A stretch of DNA of 64,000 nt. Source: Luteibacter sp. SG786. GTDB lineage: Bacteria; Pseudomonadota; Gammaproteobacteria; Xanthomonadales; Rhodanobacteraceae. Each line of letters begins with the position of its first letter. The first letter of the stretch is position 1. The notes under the pieces are model-generated. The model made no database searches. It was not told where the DNA came from and worked only from the letters and a program-made list of their open reading frames with translations. This document shows positions 1-7,059 of this stretch, one piece after another. Made by a program: the position numbers and the translations under genes. The stretch covers positions 992,001 to 1,056,000 of the forward strand of contig NZ_JAAOYX010000001.1 in assembly GCF_011759605.1 (NCBI RefSeq). The letters are read 5' to 3'.

Positions 1-393
1 GGCGAGAGCTGCGCGCAACTGCTGCTTGGCGCGCACAGCGAACGTATCGCCACCCACCACGAACGACAGCGCAGCGGAGACACGCCGGTCTAGATCTTCA
101 CGAGACGGCGATCCTTTCTCGAAGCCCACACGGGCGTTGTACAACTCACCAATCAGGCACTCAGCTTCCACGCAGAAATCCATCGCCGGGTCCGGGTGGT
201 GGCCGAACCTCCCCAGCTTCTGGTTGCTGGCCTCGCCCCTCGGCTGCTCGGAAGGCTGGGAGACGAACAGTTTCCAGTTATCCGCGTTCGGCACGCGCTT
301 CTGATGGATGGTGTAGAGCTGGTGGCCGCTGTCGGATACACCATCGGCGGCAACCGCGTATACAGCCCGGCAATTGCTGGATTCGTCGTTCAC
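1..393 (-). CDS. hypothetical phage protein, partial (3' end outside window)
   Basis: An open frame of 131 codons runs from a GTG at 393-391 off the left edge without a stop. The GTG overlaps the stop of the upstream gene as GTGA, the same coupling used elsewhere in this operon, which supports this start. The translation begins MNDESSNCRAVYAVAADG. I recognise no domain. It is the last visible gene of the left early operon. Confidence 0.6.
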   Translation of the reverse strand, partial: MNDESSNCRAVYAVAADGVSDSGHQLYTIHQKRVPNADNWKLFVSQPSEQPRGEASNQKLGRFGHHPDPAMDFCVEAECLIGELYNARVGFEKGSPSREDLDRRVSAALSFVVGGDTFAVRAKQQLRAALA

Positions 394-626
394 AGGTTGT
401 GCTCCTTGGTGGCGCGTATTAGGTCGGAGAGTCGGAACCGCACGTAGACGCGCTCCTCGCCGTAGTGCATGCCGATCTCGACGAAGCCGTGGCCGAAGTC
501 GGTCAGCTCGCCTATGCCATCGTCGTCACAGACCAGATCCCCTTCGCCCCCATCTGCGAACGACATGATCTGGATTGGCAGCTTGCCCTTCACGCGGCGC
601 GCGTGATCATTGAATTCGGCCGTCAT
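390..626 (-). CDS. hypothetical phage protein (78 aa)
   Basis: A small acidic protein with no recognised domain. ATG overlaps the stop of the upstream cupin-like gene (ATGA), and its own stop overlaps the next GTG, so it sits inside a tightly coupled operon. The reverse complement shows an AAGGAA-like ribosome site about 10 nt before the ATG. A copy of the dispersed 15-bp palindrome (641-655) lies 15 nt upstream of the start codon. Confidence 0.65.
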   Translation of the reverse strand: MTAEFNDHARRVKGKLPIQIMSFADGGEGDLVCDDDGIGELTDFGHGFVEIGMHYGEERVYVRFRLSDLIRATKEHNL

Positions 627-1108
627 GCCTTCGGTTCCTTCGTCAAGGCTTCACACCCCGCGCCGATGGCGCCCGGGTCTTTGGGATCGGTGAACTTCTG
701 CCAGGGCACCCAGCCGCGCATGCAGTGGAAGCCCCACTCGCGGAAACGCGGGCCGGTGATGAAGAGCGTCAGGCACGGGCCGTCGGTAAGTTCGATGCGA
801 TGGGCCGTGCTGGCGCCGCGGGCAACGACGTCACCCTCGCGCCGCTCGGTACGCGTGTGGATGCCGCCGGCGTTGATTCTGTGCTCTACGTACCGGCCGG
901 CCAGCAGCACGCTGACGTTCCACCACGGGTGGTCGTGGAGCGCGCGATCGTCGTCCGAGCGCATGAAGACGTGCAGGTAGACGTTGAACAGGCGATTGCG
1001 CGGGATCACCCACCAGCGGAGCAGGTAGGGACGCTCCTGGCCGCCGATGACGACATCGGGCGCGCGCTTCAGCGTGCGGGAGGCGAGGCGGTCGAGGAAG
1101 CGCATCAT
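623..1108 (-). CDS. cupin-like phage protein
   Basis: 161 aa from the ATG at 1108-1106, which overlaps the stop of the upstream gene (ATGA); a longer frame to 1165 would run into that gene. The middle contains an ALHDHPWWN histidine cluster, then a GDVV turn and a later AHRIEL histidine. This spacing suggests an RmlC/cupin barrel with a metal site. Similar small cupin-like proteins occur in phage early regions, but no substrate is known. Palindrome copy 1103-1117 straddles the start codon. Confidence 0.6.
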   Translation of the reverse strand: MMRFLDRLASRTLKRAPDVVIGGQERPYLLRWWVIPRNRLFNVYLHVFMRSDDDRALHDHPWWNVSVLLAGRYVEHRINAGGIHTRTERREGDVVARGASTAHRIELTDGPCLTLFITGPRFREWGFHCMRGWVPWQKFTDPKDPGAIGAGCEALTKEPKA

Positions 1109-1449
1109 GCCTTGACGGCCTCGCGCACGTAGAACGCCACCGGGCCCCATTCCTCGGCTTCCCACATGCCCGCGAGAAGCCAGCCGCCTTCGGGGGTTTC
1201 CGGCGTCCAGGCCGAGAAGTCAGGGTCGCCCTCTTCGAAATAGCGGTCGTTCGCAGCTTGGTCATCGCTCCCATCCAGATGGACGAAGCAGTACTCAAAG
1301 CCGGCGTTCTTCAGGGCCTCCGCATCGACGAAGGCCTCATCGTCCCTATCCGTCATAAAACGATCTAGGTCGGGATGCTCGACGTGGCCCATTTCATCGC
1401 GGGGCGGCAGGGCGGACGGGTCGAACAGCTTGCGAATGGGCTGATCCAT
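1105..1449 (-). CDS. hypothetical phage protein (114 aa)
   Basis: An acidic soluble protein with no recognised domain. Two starts are possible: GTG at 1455-1453, overlapping the upstream stop, or ATG at 1449-1447. I prefer the ATG because an AAGGAG ribosome site lies 5 nt before it. With the GTG that site would overlap the start codon. Confidence 0.65.
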   Translation of the reverse strand: MDQPIRKLFDPSALPPRDEMGHVEHPDLDRFMTDRDDEAFVDAEALKNAGFEYCFVHLDGSDDQAANDRYFEEGDPDFSAWTPETPEGGWLLAGMWEAEEWGPVAFYVREAVKA

Positions 1450-1451
1450 GG

Positions 1452-1712
1452 TCACTCCTTCGGCCGCTGGGCCGTGACGTAGTTGGCGAACTTCACAGCA
1501 AGGTCTGCCCGGTCTTCGAGGCCCGTGAGCTTCTTTTCGCCTCTAACCCACGCCTCGCAACCCATGAAATAAGGCGCGACGGCCAGGACGGCCTTTTCCC
1601 AGAAGGCGACTTGGCCAGCCCTCACCGAAGCCTTCACCTCATCGGATTGCTGGCGCTTGCGGCCTGCGGCGTAGCCGCGTGCATAGGCCTGATTCTCGGA
1701 TTCCTTGCTCAT
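1452..1712 (-). CDS. hypothetical phage protein (86 aa)
   Basis: A small charged protein starting MSKESENQAYARGYAAGR. The N-terminus resembles short phage proteins with an 'AYARGYAAGR' helix, but no function is known to me. ATG overlaps the stop of the wHTH gene upstream (ATGA). Confidence 0.65.
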   Translation of the reverse strand: MSKESENQAYARGYAAGRKRQQSDEVKASVRAGQVAFWEKAVLAVAPYFMGCEAWVRGEKKLTGLEDRADLAVKFANYVTAQRPKE

Positions 1713-2293
1713 TCGAACTCCGAAATACCGTCTTCAACGAGACGGGCGTTGTAGGCATCGCGGATGCGCTGGCGCTGCTGATCCGCGTCGAGGTCGAGGT
1801 CGTCCACCGCGGCAAGGGCGGACTTGAATGCTTCGCGCGCTTCGCTGGTGGAGCAGTCGCGGGCCACGCCCAGGACGTCGCTCCAGTGCTGGCGCGCGGG
1901 AACAGGCGCGGTCGGGGGCGTCACACCTTGACGGGGCGCCGTTGCTGGCGAGGGCGTGGCGTGCACGGCCGGCACGAATGGCGGCAGGCTGATCGGTGCT
2001 GCCGGCGCAGCTGCAGGGCTGGGAGCCAGACCCACGAGCCACCAGCGCGTGCACCCACCCGTCGTGTCGTGCCTCAGAACCTTCGCATCCTTCAGAAGCT
2101 TCTCGATGCGCCGCCGTGCCTGTGGCACCGATAGTCCAGCCTCGCCGGCGATCTCGCGAAGATTCGCGCCCGTGAGAACGGCGGTCCGGTCGCCGCACCG
2201 GAACGGCTCCAAGATCATCGAGCGGTTCGCAGCCTTCATGCACGCACGTGCAAGGGCCTTCTCGAACTCCTCGGGGGTGATGGTGGTGGTCAT
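1709..2293 (-). CDS. winged-helix protein with J-domain-like C-terminus
   Basis: 194 aa from the ATG at 2293-2291, coupled to the upstream stop (ATGA); the longer upstream frame lies inside that gene. Residues about 20-80 look like a winged helix (helical LREIAGEAGLSVPQARRRIE, then a wing-like strand). A proline/alanine-rich linker follows. The last 55 residues (HWSDVLGVARDCSTSEAREA and following helices) resemble a DnaJ J domain but lack the HPD tripeptide needed to stimulate DnaK. It may be a phage DNA-binding adaptor; the function is inferred only. Palindrome copy 1919-1933 is inside the coding sequence. Confidence 0.6.
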   Translation of the reverse strand: MTTTITPEEFEKALARACMKAANRSMILEPFRCGDRTAVLTGANLREIAGEAGLSVPQARRRIEKLLKDAKVLRHDTTGGCTRWWLVGLAPSPAAAPAAPISLPPFVPAVHATPSPATAPRQGVTPPTAPVPARQHWSDVLGVARDCSTSEAREAFKSALAAVDDLDLDADQQRQRIRDAYNARLVEDGISEFE

Positions 2294-2709
2294 ACGTTTT
2301 CCGGCAACTCGGCGTGGTCGTCCGTCCAGTCCGCAACCTCTCGCGAGATCAGGCCCCGGATGGTTTCGAGCGTGTTGCAGCTTCCGGCGGTGTCGGTGAT
2401 TCGCCATCCAGGAAGTTCCAACCCACGGAAGAACTCCCCGTAGGTTCGATAGGCCCCGATGCAGGCGGCTGTGAAGCCCTTGTGCGTCACGACGAGGCCA
2501 AGCCGCTGGCGCGTGCCATCATCGCGCTCGAGGAAAAGCTCGTACGTCTTGGCCTTGCGGACCCGGCGGAGCGCGGCGCGCACGGCGCCGGAGGTAATGC
2601 CGAACTGCGCGGCTACCTGCTCGGTCGTGCAAGACGCACGCGCCGCGGCGATGGCCTGGTCGCGCTCCGGATCGCGGACATTGGCGTAAATGGGAGCGGC
2701 AGCCATCAT
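2290..2709 (-). CDS. helix-turn-helix phage protein
   Basis: 139 aa. Residues about 28-52 (TTEQVAAQFGITSGAVRAAL) form a clear helix-turn-helix. The C-terminal part has no recognised domain. Two adjacent ATG codons exist (2709-2707 and 2706-2704); the first overlaps the rdgC stop. It is a candidate early regulator. Confidence 0.65.
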   Translation of the reverse strand: MMAAAPIYANVRDPERDQAIAAARASCTTEQVAAQFGITSGAVRAALRRVRKAKTYELFLERDDGTRQRLGLVVTHKGFTAACIGAYRTYGEFFRGLELPGWRITDTAGSCNTLETIRGLISREVADWTDDHAELPENV

Positions 2710-3611
2710 TCGGGCCTCGGCAGCTTGAAGATGTCGGCGAGCCGATCGAGCAAACGCCGGTGCTCAAGAGCCATCAGGGCGAAGGTGGCATCCCGCTCCG
2801 CCTCGCCTGACTCGTGCTCGGGCTGCTCGTCGAGCACCACGTCGGTGAACCGGACCTTGCGAATCACGAGGTCTTCGCCGAGCACGAAGCTGATCCGGTC
2901 GTCGAACGTGAGACCGATGCGGAAGACCTGCTTGCCGGTGCGCAGGTGCTCGCGCACTTCGTCGGTGTCCAGATCCTGCCGGCGGCAGCGGGCGACGGCG
3001 CCGGAGGCGGTAGCCGGGTCGCGCAGCTCGATCTCGTCGCCCAGGGCGAAGCCAGCCGGCAGTTCGCCGGTGGCGACCCAGTGGGTCATGAGGATGCGGG
3101 GCGAATCCTCGGGCGCGAGAGGCACGGCGGGGAAACTGCCGAGCGCTTCGCGGATCTGCGATAGTACGCCTTCTGCGGTTTTGCGGCTGGCGGTGTTCAC
3201 CACGACCCAGCCGCCAGTGAGATTGGCGTAGGCAGACGTCAAGGTCTGACGGACGAAGGCTCGCGGCAGCAACTCGTTGAGCACGTCGTCCTTGATTTTC
3301 TTCCGCTCGCGCCCGCTGACCTTGCGGCCCTCGTTCTCGGCGATCTTCTGCACGCGGCTGGCCAGTTCGTCGTTCACGACCGACGGCGGGAGCATGCGGG
3401 ACTCGCTGCCCACCACGACCATCGTGTCGTGGCCCACCGTGTGCGTGAGGCGGTCATCGCCGCGGCCGAAGGGCGAGACGAAGCCGCGCGTCGACATCTC
3501 CATCGGGCCGACGGCGCGCAGCTGATGCTCGGGTAGCACATCGTCAAGGCGTGACAGGTCGGCGGCCACGGCCGGCGAGAAGCGGAACAGGGTGAGGTTG
3601 CGGAAGAGCAT
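2706..3611 (-). CDS. rdgC: recombination-associated protein RdgC
   Basis: 301 aa, the usual RdgC length, starting at MLFRNLTLFRF, which matches the characteristic family N-terminus (hydrophobic strand with FRNL). A longer frame upstream is not RdgC-like and overlaps the next gene. RdgC forms a ring dimer around double-stranded DNA and limits RecA-promoted exchange. Phage copies sit in early recombination modules, as here. Two palindrome copies (3237-3251 and 3542-3556) fall within the coding sequence. Confidence 0.9.
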   Translation of the reverse strand: MLFRNLTLFRFSPAVAADLSRLDDVLPEHQLRAVGPMEMSTRGFVSPFGRGDDRLTHTVGHDTMVVVGSESRMLPPSVVNDELASRVQKIAENEGRKVSGRERKKIKDDVLNELLPRAFVRQTLTSAYANLTGGWVVVNTASRKTAEGVLSQIREALGSFPAVPLAPEDSPRILMTHWVATGELPAGFALGDEIELRDPATASGAVARCRRQDLDTDEVREHLRTGKQVFRIGLTFDDRISFVLGEDLVIRKVRFTDVVLDEQPEHESGEAERDATFALMALEHRRLLDRLADIFKLPRPE

Positions 3612-3621
3612 GGACGGTCCT

Positions 3622-3873
3622 TTAGGCGGCGCGCGCCACGGCAAACGGTGGGAGATCAAAGCCAGCCACGCGGGCGGCTTCGGTGATGAGTTCTTCAGCC
3701 TTGCGGAAGTCCGCCCGGCGAATGGCATCGGCGATGGACTGCCAGTCCACGGGTTCGTCGGCGTCGTCCAGTTCTGCCGCATCGACGAGGCCGAGCTTGC
3801 GAAGGTCGTCCTCGTCGAGTCTGTCGAGCACGTCGGCGACATCGATTTCGACATCCAGCGTTACGACTGGCAT
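3622..3873 (-). CDS. hypothetical acidic phage protein (83 aa)
   Basis: Starts MPVVTLDVEIDVADVLDRLD. The family is unrecognised. The first half is strongly acidic, and the second half looks helical. It lies 10 nt upstream of rdgC in the same direction and is probably co-transcribed. Small DNA-mimic or anti-nuclease proteins are common at this position in phages, but nothing in the sequence proves that here. Confidence 0.6.
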   Translation of the reverse strand: MPVVTLDVEIDVADVLDRLDEDDLRKLGLVDAAELDDADEPVDWQSIADAIRRADFRKAEELITEAARVAGFDLPPFAVARAA

Positions 3874-3924
3874 GGGATTCCTTTGCCGGCCGGAGCCGGC
3901 GTGGCGTTGAAGATCAGGACAAGG

Positions 3925-4013
3925 AAGCCGCCTCTCGGGCGAGGCCTGACGGGGGGAGAGGGGAGGTCCCCGCGCCGAAAGGCGGCTTGCTTGTGCCCCG
4001 TTGCCCACGGGGC
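3925..4013 (-). other. intercistronic hairpins in left early operon
   Basis: A 147-bp gap contains two inverted repeats: 3925-3933 with 3980-3988 (AAGCCGCCT/AGGCGGCTT) and 3995-4001 with 4007-4013 (GCCCCGT/ACGGGGC). Neither is followed by a T run on the minus strand, so they look like processing or attenuating hairpins rather than an intrinsic terminator. Confidence 0.45.
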
Positions 4014-4020
4014 GAGGGCC

Positions 4021-4149
4021 TTAGGGGTGGGAAGAAGCGGGATCGATTACCCAGCAGGCCGCGCCTAGCGCCCAGATGCAGACGATCAGCAGGACAGCCG
4101 AGCGCTCGTCGAAGGGCGCAGACATCCACCAGGCAATCAGGCGGCGCAT
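4021..4149 (-). CDS. small single-pass membrane protein (42 aa)
   Basis: MRRLIAWWMSAPFDERSAVL followed by a hydrophobic segment rich in I, V, L, W and A, then a short tail. The ATG at 4149-4147 overlaps the stop of the upstream gene by one base (TGATG). The basic N-terminus suggests an N-in membrane protein. No family is recognised. Confidence 0.5.
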   Translation of the reverse strand: MRRLIAWWMSAPFDERSAVLLIVCIWALGAACWVIDPASSHP

Positions 4150-4541
4150 CACGGGCGCACCTCGCATCTCTCGGCGGTGACCAGCACCACGGGTGTGTCG
4201 TAGGGCCCCATGGTCCCGACCGGCTCGGTCTTGTGGCCGTGCACGCATGACACGGACGACTGCGTGAGCGTCGAAACCTTGAGGTCGGGCCGCGGCCGGA
4301 ACTCGCCGCATGCCGAGAGCGCGAAGATCGCGAGGCCGACCAGCAAGAACAGGAACCAGCCGGCACGCTCGAACCAGCGCTGCAGCAAGGACTCCGACGA
4401 TGCTGGCGTCTGCTGCCGAACAGGGAGGCGCACCACGGTGGCGCGGAACTCGCTTTCGGCTGCGCGCATGTCATGCCGCGCGGTGTTCTGGATGTCGGCG
4501 TAGCGCAGAGCCTGCCTCTGGCGGACGGTGAGGGCGCTCAT
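4149..4541 (-). CDS. phage membrane protein (130 aa)
   Basis: A basic, helical N-terminal half is followed by one membrane segment around residues 60-80 (GWFLFLLVGLAIFALSAC) and a probably periplasmic tail with two further cysteines (VSCVHG, ERCEV). It has no recognised family. It is coupled at both ends to neighbours by ATGA/TGATG overlaps. Confidence 0.6.
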   Translation of the reverse strand: MSALTVRQRQALRYADIQNTARHDMRAAESEFRATVVRLPVRQQTPASSESLLQRWFERAGWFLFLLVGLAIFALSACGEFRPRPDLKVSTLTQSSVSCVHGHKTEPVGTMGPYDTPVVLVTAERCEVRP

Positions 4542-4762
4542 GGTGTGTCGCCCTCGTCGGTGTAGCCCTTGGCCCGAAGGCAGGCGGGAACCGTCTCGTT
4601 CTGGAGGTACGCCTCACGCTCGCGCTGCGGGATGTTGTCCGGTACGACGGCGCCATAGGTGCACTGCTCGATGTCACGGTCGCGCTGCGTCTTCTGGACA
4701 GCGCAGCCGAAGGCGGCAAGGCAGGCGAGGGTGACGAGGTAGATGCGGAGGGAGGCGTTCAT
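4538..4762 (-). CDS. small putative lipoprotein or secreted phage protein (74 aa)
   Basis: The hydrophobic N-terminus ends LACLAAFGC, a lipobox-like cysteine although F at -2 is unusual. The mature part holds two more cysteines and many charged residues. It overlaps the neighbouring genes by 4 nt. The function is unknown. Confidence 0.55.
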   Translation of the reverse strand: MNASLRIYLVTLACLAAFGCAVQKTQRDRDIEQCTYGAVVPDNIPQREREAYLQNETVPACLRAKGYTDEGDTP

Positions 4763-5022
4763 GCCACACCCCGGATCGCTTCCTGCGAGGATTCGACCGC
4801 CATCAGGCTGTAGTGCCTCACCGCCAGCTCACGCGCAGCCGCTTCGAGGGAGAGCATGGCGTTGCCAAGCGCGACGTACGCTTCCATGGCGTGGAAGGCC
4901 GCCCCCGGTGGGGCATTGACGTCGGACTCGATGTCCGCGATCAGTTGATTCGTGGCCTGGGACAGTTCCCCCGCACGTTCGGCGAGCGTCTGGCAGGTCG
5001 GCTGGTTCAGGTTGGTGCCCAT
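4759..5022 (-). CDS. hypothetical phage protein (87 aa), first gene of left early operon
   Basis: A helical protein starting MGTNLNQPTCQTLAERAG; no family recognised. It is the first gene behind P_L: the ATG at 5022-5020 is preceded on the minus strand by GGGAGAG, 4-5 nt upstream. The predicted transcript start is near 5055, giving a leader of about 33 nt. Confidence 0.7.
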   Translation of the reverse strand: MGTNLNQPTCQTLAERAGELSQATNQLIADIESDVNAPPGAAFHAMEAYVALGNAMLSLEAAARELAVRHYSLMAVESSQEAIRGVA

Positions 5023-5061
5023 GGTTCTCTCCCTCGCCGGTGGTTGGCGGCGTGGAAGTGA

Positions 5062-5104
5062 GGCTATGGCATTCCATAGCTAACTGTCAATGGGATTCCA
5101 TAAC
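5062..5104 (-). promoter_or_regulatory. P_L promoter with two repressor operators
   Basis: On the minus strand TTGACA (5090-5085), a 17-bp spacer, then ATAGCC (5067-5062). Two operator-like elements flank and overlap it: GCTATGG-N4-CCATAGC at 5063-5080, and GTTATGGAATCCCATT covering about 5089-5104. About 44 bp align almost base for base with P_R at 7009-7051, including the TTGACAG core. This is the pattern expected for paired CI/Cro-controlled lambdoid promoters. Confidence 0.8.
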
Positions 5105-5120
5105 TTTTTTTGGCAGGCGA

Positions 5121-5142
5121 GAAAAAGGCCGCCGAAGCGGCC
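5121..5142 (-). terminator. Rho-independent terminator of the lipoprotein gene
   Basis: Inverted repeat GGCCGC-CGAA-GCGGCC (5127-5142) followed on the minus strand by TTTTTC. It lies 27 nt past the lipoprotein stop and just upstream of P_L, so it insulates the moron from the left operon. Confidence 0.85.
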
Positions 5143-5168
5143 TGAGCTGGAGCGCGGTCGTCAGACCT

Positions 5169-5597
5169 TTACAGCGTGGTGGGCGTGATCTCGACCCCAG
5201 AATTCGGGTTGATAGTGATCCGGAAGCGCTTTTCGTCGCCCGGCTTCAGGATGGTGGAAACCTCGCGGCGGTCCTTGCCCTCGCGGTATCCGCACAGCCC
5301 GGAGCCGGTGTTCCAGGTGCCGACGATGTGCTCGCCGGCGGGGACGTGGAACGTGGCGCGCTCGCCGGTGGCGACCTTCGCCGCGACCTTGCCGTCGATG
5401 AAGATGGCGCCGTAGCAGCCGCTGCCGGACATCCCGACGTCACGGGTGACCACGATAGTGGCGTCGCCGTCGGTTGGGGATTGGAAGGCCAGCAGCCGGT
5501 CAGCGGGCGGCTGGCGCAGCTGGTCGGGGCGGGGCGGCTTCGTGACGCAGCCGGCAATGGCGATCGAGCAGGCAGCAAGAATCCAGGCGTGGCGCAT
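5169..5597 (-). CDS. lipoprotein moron, resembling DUF2846-type lipoproteins
   Basis: 142 aa with a signal peptide ending IAIAGC, a good lipobox; the mature start is Cys16-17. The body has a beta-rich pattern with GAIFIDGKVAAKV and HVPAGEHIVGTW, resembling the DUF2846 family of small outer-membrane lipoproteins. That assignment is from memory of the pattern. It has a terminator on each side and a possible TATCAT -10 box at about 5633-5628, a moron arrangement that would permit expression in the lysogen. A surface or envelope role such as superinfection exclusion is plausible but unproven. Confidence 0.7.
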   Translation of the reverse strand: MRHAWILAACSIAIAGCVTKPPRPDQLRQPPADRLLAFQSPTDGDATIVVTRDVGMSGSGCYGAIFIDGKVAAKVATGERATFHVPAGEHIVGTWNTGSGLCGYREGKDRREVSTILKPGDEKRFRITINPNSGVEITPTTL

Positions 5598-5636
5598 TCC
5601 CTTTCCCCTGTGGATGGTCGGTCCCGATGATACGAA

Positions 5637-5658
5637 AAAGCCCGCCGAGGCGGGCTTT
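5637..5658 (-). terminator. intrinsic terminator behind the cI operon
   Basis: Ten-base-pair stem AAAGCCCGCC-GA-GGCGGGCTTT, continued on the minus strand by TTTTTCG. It ends the cI/zinc-ribbon/membrane-protein transcript. The run of A/T on both sides could also terminate plus-strand transcripts. Confidence 0.85.
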
Positions 5659-5686
5659 CTACCTAGTGAGTCAGGTCACGCATCAG

Positions 5687-6016
5687 TCACTTAGCGATTG
5701 ATTTTACGATCTCAGAAGCTAGCTGCGCATTATTCGCGGCAAGCAGCGTGCCGATGATTCCCCACAACGCGGCGACGATCAATACCGCACCGGTGAGCCC
5801 CCACCCCAACAATTGGGCCTTGGTTGGGACGTGCTTTAAGCGCTCGCTGACTCCGGCTAGAGTCACTTTTATGTCAGTAAGATCGGTCTCACACCGCTCA
5901 ACCACGCGCTCTAAGCGATCAACTCTCGGGTCCATACCACCTCCATTTGGGGGCTCGCCGCCGGATAAAAAGTCTCCTTGGCGGACATCGCTCCACGGCC
6001 CCTTGGTCACCGTCAT
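5687..6016 (-). CDS. coiled-coil membrane protein co-directional with cI
   Basis: 109 aa from the ATG at 6016-6014, with GGAAGGG 5 nt upstream. Residues about 28-65 are heptad-like (VDRLERVVERCETDLTDIKV), followed by a basic stretch and one membrane segment (LTGAVLIVAALWGIIGTLLA). This resembles haemolysin XhlA-like or phage tether proteins, but the position downstream of cI suggests expression in the lysogen. The function is unknown; superinfection exclusion is one inference. Confidence 0.65.
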   Translation of the reverse strand: MTVTKGPWSDVRQGDFLSGGEPPNGGGMDPRVDRLERVVERCETDLTDIKVTLAGVSERLKHVPTKAQLLGWGLTGAVLIVAALWGIIGTLLAANNAQLASEIVKSIAK

Positions 6017-6018
6017 TG

Positions 6019-6336
6019 TTACCCTTCCTTGTTTTTCTGCTGGTCTAGCCAGTAGCCCACGACGAACGCATCGTGAATACGCTGGAAGCCGCAGTTGTAG
6101 CACATCATAGCCAATACCGGCCGCGCGCGCCCATGAGTCGTCAAAAGTGTCGAATCTTGCTGCCTGAGCTTCCCGTAGGGCAGTCCGAAGAAAAGCCCAT
6201 CGTCATTATGTCCCATGAACAACCACGAGGTGCTGCCGCACGACATGCACGAGTCGGTGGCCCCTTTAGCGCGTAGGTACTCCTGAACACCTTCCAACGT
6301 GATCGCGTCGAGCTTTTCACGGTCGGTCTTTTCCAT
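6019..6336 (-). CDS. zinc-ribbon protein co-transcribed with cI
   Basis: 105 aa from the ATG at 6336-6334, overlapping the cI stop by one base (TGATG). It has two CxxC pairs, CMSCGS near residue 31 and CYNCGF near residue 80, forming a probable zinc ribbon with a beta-rich insert. No family is recognised. Its coupling to cI makes it likely to be made in the lysogen. Confidence 0.7.
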   Translation of the reverse strand: MEKTDREKLDAITLEGVQEYLRAKGATDSCMSCGSTSWLFMGHNDDGLFFGLPYGKLRQQDSTLLTTHGRARPVLAMMCYNCGFQRIHDAFVVGYWLDQQKNKEG

Positions 6337-6986
6337 CAATCCTCCCAGCTACCGATCCACCGCACGCGGCCGTGGATCTCGAACTGCCTTGTTTCGTCGA
6401 CCGCGACGGGCTTCCGCCACTTCGGGTCGTCCTTGTTGTCGCTCGATATGAACCACCGCCCACCCAGCTCGACCAGCCGCTTAGCCATGAGGTCGCCCTC
6501 GTAGCTGATCACATAGATCTTGTCGTCCCGAGGCTCGATATCTGAAGTGTCGAAGAGGATCGCGTCCCCGTTCTTGATGGTCGGGGCCATGGAGTCGCCG
6601 CGGCCGTAGAGCACGGCCAGCCGTTCGGCGTGGAGCTTCTTCCGCCGCAGGCTCTCGGCTCGGAATTTCAGCTTATGGGTCTCGGCGTACTCGTCCACCA
6701 CGGCACCATCGCCCAGGGCGGCAGCTTGGCGCACCCCGATGATATCGGCCCAGCCTTCCTCGGCTGGCGGCTCATCGCTCGCTTCCATGGGGCCTTTGCC
6801 GGTTTCCAGCCATTCCACGCGCACGCGGAGGGCCTTCGCCAGCACGTGGAGCTTCGTGCTCGACGACTGGTCACTGTTCTCGATGCCGGCCAGCGTCGGA
6901 TATGGCAGATCCGCGGCCTTCGCCAGAGCAGGCCGAGACATCTTCAGGCGCAGGCGCGCCTCCTTGATTCGTTCACCCACGGTCAT
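6336..6986 (-). CDS. CI-type phage repressor (XRE HTH + S24 peptidase domain)
   Basis: 216 aa from the ATG at 6986-6984; the longer frame would run through the operators. Residues 1-60 are an XRE helix-turn-helix (MSRPALAKAADLPYPTLAGI). Residues about 110-216 are a LexA/CI S24 domain with Ser132 in GRGDSMAPTI and Lys169 in GDLMAKRLVE as the expected dyad. I see no Ala-Gly dipeptide in the linker region (residues 60-110), where lambda CI and LexA are cut, so RecA-stimulated self-cleavage is uncertain. It should bind the TATGG-type operators at P_L and P_R. Confidence 0.92.
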   Translation of the reverse strand: MTVGERIKEARLRLKMSRPALAKAADLPYPTLAGIENSDQSSSTKLHVLAKALRVRVEWLETGKGPMEASDEPPAEEGWADIIGVRQAAALGDGAVVDEYAETHKLKFRAESLRRKKLHAERLAVLYGRGDSMAPTIKNGDAILFDTSDIEPRDDKIYVISYEGDLMAKRLVELGGRWFISSDNKDDPKWRKPVAVDETRQFEIHGRVRWIGSWED

Positions 6987-6995
6987 GGGCGAATG

Positions 6996-7051
6996 GTTAT
7001 GGAAACCCGTTATGGGATGCCGTTGACAGCGAGTTATGGGATGCCATAGGC
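6996..7051 (+). promoter_or_regulatory. P_R promoter and right operators
   Basis: TTGACA (7023-7028), 17-bp spacer, ATAGGC (7046-7051). Three operator-like elements are present: 6997-7010 (TTATGGAAACCC...), 7009-7024 (GTTATGGGATGCCGTT) and 7033-7049 (GTTATGGGATGCCATAG). The outermost lies about 10 bp from the cI start codon, as OR3 does in lambda. The -10 box ends 8 nt before the Cro-like ATG, so that message would be almost leaderless. Confidence 0.8.
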
Positions 7052-7059
7052 TTCGCCCC

